Shown piece after piece: positions 43,970 through 47,348 of a stretch of DNA of 47,348 nucleotides (within the stretch, counting starts at the first letter, position 1; each line of letters begins with the position of its first letter). The stretch covers positions 1 to 47,348 of the forward strand of contig NZ_ARQK01000035.1 in NCBI RefSeq assembly GCF_000385215.1. The letters run 5' to 3'. The position numbers and the translations under genes were made by a program. The stretch comes from Thioalkalivibrio thiocyanoxidans ARh2 (GTDB taxonomy: Bacteria > Pseudomonadota > Gammaproteobacteria > Ectothiorhodospirales > Ectothiorhodospiraceae). The notes beneath the pieces were generated by a model. The model worked only from the letters and a program-made list of their open reading frames with translations, did no database searches and was not told the DNA's origin.

Positions 43970-44244
43970 ACAATGTACACACTCGCGTTGGCACCCCAGG
44001 TTTTCCGAGACAAGGCGCGGTGCGCAGCCGGTAGTGGTTCTACCGGCAAGAGCCGCAACGCAGGATCGGGGAACCTGGGGCGCCAACCCCACAACCCATT
44101 GAAAAGCAGGGGCTCGGCCGCTTTTGCATGCGCACGGCGTTGCGGCTCCCTTGTGCAGAGTGACTGCACGGCAGTCACCGCGCCTTGTTCGCACGCAAAA
44201 GCGACTCGAGCGCGAGTGCGCACATTGTGCAGCGTTCCCCCAGG
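43954..44244. repeat. Two-armed structured element with terminal inverted repeats between soeA and soeB
   Basis: Ends 43954-43987 and 44211-44244 are 34-bp imperfect inverted repeats (consensus end CCTRGGGAAACRCTGA). Between them are two hairpin arms. Arm 1 pairs 43987-44006 with 44068-44087 and has an apical 8-bp stem at 44027-44034/44040-44047. Arm 2 pairs 44112-44132 with 44190-44211 and has an apical stem at 44161-44167/44171-44177. Both arms keep the same inner motifs, ACAAGGCGCGG and GAGCCGCAACGC, while the stem sequences differ but stay complementary. The linker is 44088-44111. The right end abuts the soeB ribosome-binding site, and the left end overlaps the soeA stop codon. Confidence 0.82.
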
Positions 44245-44253
44245 AGGCAAGAA

Positions 44254-44985
44254 ATGACCCAACTCGCCCTCGTCATCGATCTCAACGTCTGCGTGGGCTG
44301 CCACGCCTGCGTGACCAGCTGCAAGGAATGGAACACCTCCGGCGATGCCGGCCCACTGGTCGACCAGAATCCCTACGACGCGGACCCCACCGGCACCTTC
44401 TTCAACCGGGTGCAGAGTTTCGAGGTGGGCGAATATCCGAACACCGAGACGGTGCACTTTCCGAAGTCCTGCCTGCATTGCGAGGAGCCGCCCTGCGTGC
44501 CGGTGTGTCCGACCGGGGCTTCCTACAAGCGCGAGTCGGATGGCATCGTGCTGGTCGACTACGACAAGTGCATCGGCTGCAAGTACTGCTCCTGGGCCTG
44601 CCCCTACGGCGTGCGCGAGGTGGATGCCGAGCGCAAGGTGATGACCAAGTGCACCCTGTGCGTGGACCGCATCTACAACGAAGAACTGCCGGAATGGGAC
44701 CGCAAGCCGGCCTGCGTGCGGGCCTGCCCGACCAATGCGCGGCTCTACGGCGATATCCATGACCCCGAATCGGTCGTCTCCAAGGCGATCCGCGAGGCGG
44801 GTGGCTACCAGCTGATGCCGGAATGGGGCACCAAGCCGGCCAACCACTACCTGCCGCGGCGCAAGACCCAGCTGACCATCCGCGAGGACGAGGTCGAACG
44901 CGCGGACAACCCGCTGAAGATCGACAGTCAGTTGCCGAAGCCCGGGCAGGACGAACCCTCGCTCGACGACGTCACCAGCTGGTAA
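44254..44985 (+). CDS. soeB: Sulfite dehydrogenase SoeB, four-cluster ferredoxin subunit
   Basis: A 243-residue electron-transfer subunit. Four cysteine groups for [4Fe-4S] clusters are seen: CVGCHACVTSC, CLHCEEPPCVPVC, CIGCKYCSWAC, and CTLC...CVRAC. The arrangement is that of DmsB/PsrB-type proteins, passing electrons from SoeA to the membrane subunit. Start at 44254 is set by AGGAGG 7 bases upstream and by the MTQLALVIDLNVCVGC beginning. It is separated from soeA by 284 bp filled by an inverted-repeat element, unusual for subunits of one complex. soeC follows after 17 bp. Confidence 0.92.
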   Translation: MTQLALVIDLNVCVGCHACVTSCKEWNTSGDAGPLVDQNPYDADPTGTFFNRVQSFEVGEYPNTETVHFPKSCLHCEEPPCVPVCPTGASYKRESDGIVLVDYDKCIGCKYCSWACPYGVREVDAERKVMTKCTLCVDRIYNEELPEWDRKPACVRACPTNARLYGDIHDPESVVSKAIREAGGYQLMPEWGTKPANHYLPRRKTQLTIREDEVERADNPLKIDSQLPKPGQDEPSLDDVTSW

Positions 44986-45002
44986 ACAGGGACGAAGACA
45001 CT

Positions 45003-45986
45003 ATGCATCCAGCCTTCTCGGTTATCTTTCTCACCACCCTGATCGGCGCCGGACAGGGCCTGTTTCTCGGTCTGTTCGGTGCCGAGGCACTGAGCCTTCT
45101 GGGCGTGCTGCCGCCCCCGGGTTCGGACTTCCTGGCGCTCGGTTCCGCGCTCGCGCTGGCCTTCCTGGTGCTGGGGCTGGTCGCCTCGTTCTTTCACCTG
45201 GGCCGGCCGGAACGGGCCTGGCGCACCGCTACCAAGTGGCGCACCTCCTGGCTCTCGCGCGAGGTGATCGTGCTCCCGGCGTTCATGGGCATGGTGTTCC
45301 TGTACGGCGCGGCCCATGCGTTCGGGTTCAACCCGCCCCTGGGTACGCTGGCCGGAGACATACCCATACTGCCGACCATGGTGCTCGGGGCGATCGGGGC
45401 GCTGCTGGCAATCGTGCTGTATGTCACCACCGCGATGATCTACGCCTGCATCAAGTTCCTGCAGGAATGGCACTCCCCGCTGACCGTGGTGAACTACACG
45501 GTGCTGGGGGCCGCCAACGGCTTTACCCTGGCGGCCGCCTATGCCGCCTGGGCCGGTGTACCACTGGTCCCCTTTATGGCGACGGTCGCAATCGTGCTGA
45601 CCGTTCTGGGGCTGGGAACCCGCAGCGCGTCGCTGATGCGCAACGCCCGCATCAAGTCAAAGTCGACGCTGCAGACCGCGATCGGGGTGAAACACCCGAA
45701 GATCCAGCAGAAGTCCCAGGGCTTCATGGGCGGGTCGTTCAATACGCGGGAGTTCTTCCACCACATGTCGGCGGCGTTCCTGCGCGGGATGAAGTGGATC
45801 TTCCTGCTGGGCGCATTCGTGATCCCGGCGATCCTGCTGCTGGTCGTGCTGGTCACACGGGTCGACCCGGTCAACCTGCTGATCGCCGCGTTCGTGATCC
45901 AGTATCTGGGCATGGTCGCCGAACGCTGGTTCTTCTTCGCCCAGGCGAACCATCCGCAGAACATCTACTACCAGTCGGTCGCCTGA
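45003..45986 (+). CDS. soeC: Sulfite dehydrogenase SoeC, DmsC-like membrane anchor
   Basis: A 327-residue integral membrane protein with about eight hydrophobic helices, DmsC family, which anchors SoeAB at the cytoplasmic side and hands electrons to quinone. Family markers are MHPAFSVIFLTTLIGAGQGLF, SFFHLGRPERAWRTATKWRTSWLSREVI and the C-terminal YLGMVAERWFFFAQANHPQNIYY. The ATG at 45003 is 15 bases after the soeB stop, with GGGACGAAG as a weak ribosome-binding site, so translation probably depends on soeB. Confidence 0.92.
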   Translation: MHPAFSVIFLTTLIGAGQGLFLGLFGAEALSLLGVLPPPGSDFLALGSALALAFLVLGLVASFFHLGRPERAWRTATKWRTSWLSREVIVLPAFMGMVFLYGAAHAFGFNPPLGTLAGDIPILPTMVLGAIGALLAIVLYVTTAMIYACIKFLQEWHSPLTVVNYTVLGAANGFTLAAAYAAWAGVPLVPFMATVAIVLTVLGLGTRSASLMRNARIKSKSTLQTAIGVKHPKIQQKSQGFMGGSFNTREFFHHMSAAFLRGMKWIFLLGAFVIPAILLLVVLVTRVDPVNLLIAAFVIQYLGMVAERWFFFAQANHPQNIYYQSVA

Positions 45987-45991
45987 AACCG

Positions 45992-46013
45992 CTGGGGGGC
46001 GGGCGCCCCCCAG
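45992..46013. terminator. GC-rich hairpin after soeC
   Basis: CTGGGGGGC (45992-46000) pairs perfectly with GCCCCCCAG (46005-46013) around GGGC. It starts six bases after the soeC stop and lies between convergent genes, but no T-run follows on either strand. It may be a Rho-aided stop or an mRNA 3'-end stabiliser. Confidence 0.5.
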
Positions 46014-46053
46014 CCCACCCGCAGCGAAGACCGCACTTCTCCAAACCCTTCCG

Positions 46054-47220
46054 TCAGGCCGCAGGCCAGCTCGCGGTCGCGATGCCTTCGCCCAGATCGA
46101 CCTCCACCAGGCGGCGGCGCACTTCCAGCAGCTTTTCCAGCAGGGCCGGCTCGACACGCTCGTAGGCCTCCGCGTCCGGCACCCGATTGACCACCACCCC
46201 CAGCAGCTCGGTGATCGCGTTGCCGATCGAGTTCTGGCTGATCGTGACGATCAGGCGACCCTCGTCGTTGCGGTAGATCAGCTGCTTGAAGGCCGGCTGC
46301 CAACGGATGGCATGGGCGTACTTGGCATCGGTGAAGCAGCGGTCGCGTACCTTCTTCGCGGTCTTCAGGAAATCGTTGTTGAACAACAGGACCTCCTCCA
46401 CTGCATCGGGGAAGTGCACGCCCTCGGGCATCGGCGCATTGCGGGTGGAGACCTGCGAGAAGAAGGTCCGGTAGAAGTCCAGAAAGCCCTGCAGGACCGC
46501 GTCGTATTCGCGCCAGAAGCGGATGTCCTTCAGGGCCTCGACGCCGCCCTGGATCTCCCAGCTCGGGAGGCCGTGCGGGTAGCCGGTCAGTCCCAGGCGC
46601 GCCTGTTGATCCGGCGCCGGACGCAGGATCTCCAGATCCAGCGCCCGGGTGAAAAACGCCCGGTAGACATCGCGCATGTAGGCCTGGAACAGGCTGTGCT
46701 GGCCGCCATCGGTCAGATTGGGATTGCCGGGATCCGCCAGTGGGGCATCAGCCAGCGTGGCCATCGGAAAGACGATGAAATGGTTGTGCAGCATGCGGAT
46801 GCTGGGCACGCCCGGCGCGGTCAGCGGCCAGGTCGCATCCAGGCTGGCCTCGCCCGCCAGCACCAGGGCCTCGGCCGGATCCGGGTACTGCTCCAGCATG
46901 TACTCGATGATCACCCCGTTCATCCGATTCCAGACATGCCGAACCGGCTCCGGCACCTGGGTGCGCCGCACCGGGCGCCCCATCGGGTCGAGGATGGTCT
47001 GCGAGGTGTTGTAGATGATGGAGCAGTCGAATTCGTTGCTGTGCCCCAGCGCCTTGCGATAAAGCAGGAGGTTCTCCGGGTTCACCAGCAGCCCGTTGTT
47101 GTTCACCAGGTCGGCGAGGTTTTCGGTGCTGTTGAAGAACTCGTTGGGTTTCATGCCCTCCGGTATGTCCAGGGGGATGGGCCGAAAGGGCGTGGTGATC
47201 TCGCGGGGGCCGGCTTGCAT
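46054..47220 (-). CDS. 388-residue protein of unknown family next to soeABC
   Basis: A soluble 388-residue protein, MQAGPREITTPFRPIPLDIPEG..., without signal peptide or membrane helices. It shows a HIT/GalT-like string, RMLHNHFIVFP (His residues near 145 and 147), where that superfamily would have HxHxH or HxHxQ, but the third position here is Ile. Other conserved-looking stretches are FDCSIIYNTSQTILDPMGRPVRR, GLPSWEIQGGVEAL and IRWQPAFKQLIYRNDEGRLIVTISQNSIGNAITELL. ADP sulfurylase-type adenylyltransferases of sulfur oxidisers are GalT-related and of similar size, so that is one hypothesis, held weakly. The start codon has TAGGAG 12 bases upstream, touching a repeat element. Confidence 0.7.
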   Translation of the reverse strand: MQAGPREITTPFRPIPLDIPEGMKPNEFFNSTENLADLVNNNGLLVNPENLLLYRKALGHSNEFDCSIIYNTSQTILDPMGRPVRRTQVPEPVRHVWNRMNGVIIEYMLEQYPDPAEALVLAGEASLDATWPLTAPGVPSIRMLHNHFIVFPMATLADAPLADPGNPNLTDGGQHSLFQAYMRDVYRAFFTRALDLEILRPAPDQQARLGLTGYPHGLPSWEIQGGVEALKDIRFWREYDAVLQGFLDFYRTFFSQVSTRNAPMPEGVHFPDAVEEVLLFNNDFLKTAKKVRDRCFTDAKYAHAIRWQPAFKQLIYRNDEGRLIVTISQNSIGNAITELLGVVVNRVPDAEAYERVEPALLEKLLEVRRRLVEVDLGEGIATASWPAA

Positions 47221-47234
47221 GGCGGTCGATTGCT

Positions 47235-47348
47235 CCTAGGGAAACACTGATGAATGTACACGCTCGCGCTCGAGTCGCTCTTGCGTGCGAACAAGGCGCG
47301 GCGACTGCCGTGCAGTCATTCTGCACAAGGGAGCCGCAACGCCGTGCG
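47235..47348. repeat. Second copy of the structured repeat, cut by the window edge
   Basis: From CCTAGGGAAACACTGA (47235-47250) to the end of the window, this sequence matches the reverse complement of 44131-44244 with only a few differences (roughly 90 percent or more by eye). It has the same ACAAGGCGCGG and GAGCCGCAACGC motifs and the apical stem GACTGC/GCAGTC (47303-47308/47312-47317). It is the left end of another element whose right half lies outside. Its end touches the ribosome-binding site of the leftward 388-residue gene. Confidence 0.85.

Noticed and set aside
1-47348. CRISPR arrays, rRNA operons, prophage genes, complete insertion sequences
   Set aside because: None seen: no regularly spaced direct repeats, no rRNA-like sequence, no transposase or phage structural genes on either strand.

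Overview
The window looks like chromosomal DNA of a GC-rich, chemolithotrophic sulfur-oxidising gammaproteobacterium. The best match I can recognise is the Ectothiorhodospiraceae, probably a Thioalkalivibrio-like halo-alkaliphile. The grounds are a cytoplasmic sulfite-oxidation gene set (aprMBA, sat, soeABC), a gammaproteobacterial ubiE-ubiJ-ubiB block, a pyrE/crc-type locus as in Pseudomonas, and a BCCT betaine-type transporter suited to salty habitats. The genus is an inference.

Layout. 0-13 kb holds housekeeping genes: the 3' part of ggt, rpsT, a secreted DsrE-like protein, uvrD, sucAB (no lpd follows) and a convergent ubiquinone block, DUF971-ubiE-ubiJ-ubiB. A paired REP element (REPIN-like) separates sucB from ubiB. 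13-21.5 kb is looser accessory DNA: an EamA transporter, an RNase Z-like metallo-beta-lactamase, a CBS protein, a decayed mosaic of hypA/hypF fragments, a BCCT transporter with a PEBP protein, and an unusual epimerase-SPW-VKOR fusion flanked by two long non-coding stretches. 21.8-27.1 kb is a tightly overlapping hypA-F-C-D-E operon for NiFe-hydrogenase maturation. Its HypA lacks the zinc domain, and hypB and the hydrogenase structural genes are not in the window. 27.3-33.1 kb has a PDC-type sensor, a PP2C phosphatase, a LysM/TPR lipoprotein, pyrE, a Crc-like exonuclease III and an AmpG-like permease.

33.2-46 kb is the sulfur-energy region. A minus-strand operon (aprM-aprB-aprA, a 130-residue unknown, a SlyD-like isomerase and a 54-residue protein) is divergent from sat. 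Together AprBA, AprM and Sat oxidise sulfite through APS to sulfate, with substrate-level ATP formation. Beyond a CBS protein and a phosphodiesterase lies soeABC, the direct cytoplasmic molybdenum sulfite dehydrogenase. The two sulfite routes are therefore encoded side by side. A convergent 388-residue protein of unknown function closes the window.

Most interesting non-coding signals: (1) a 291-bp element between soeA and soeB with 34-bp terminal inverted repeats and two hairpin arms. The arm sequences differ but keep their pairing. A sibling element starts at the right edge of the window, next to the ribosome-binding site of the last gene. (2) A 200-bp relic made of four collinear hypA/hypF pieces joined at short shared sequences. 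All calls come from reading the sequence; no database search was possible.
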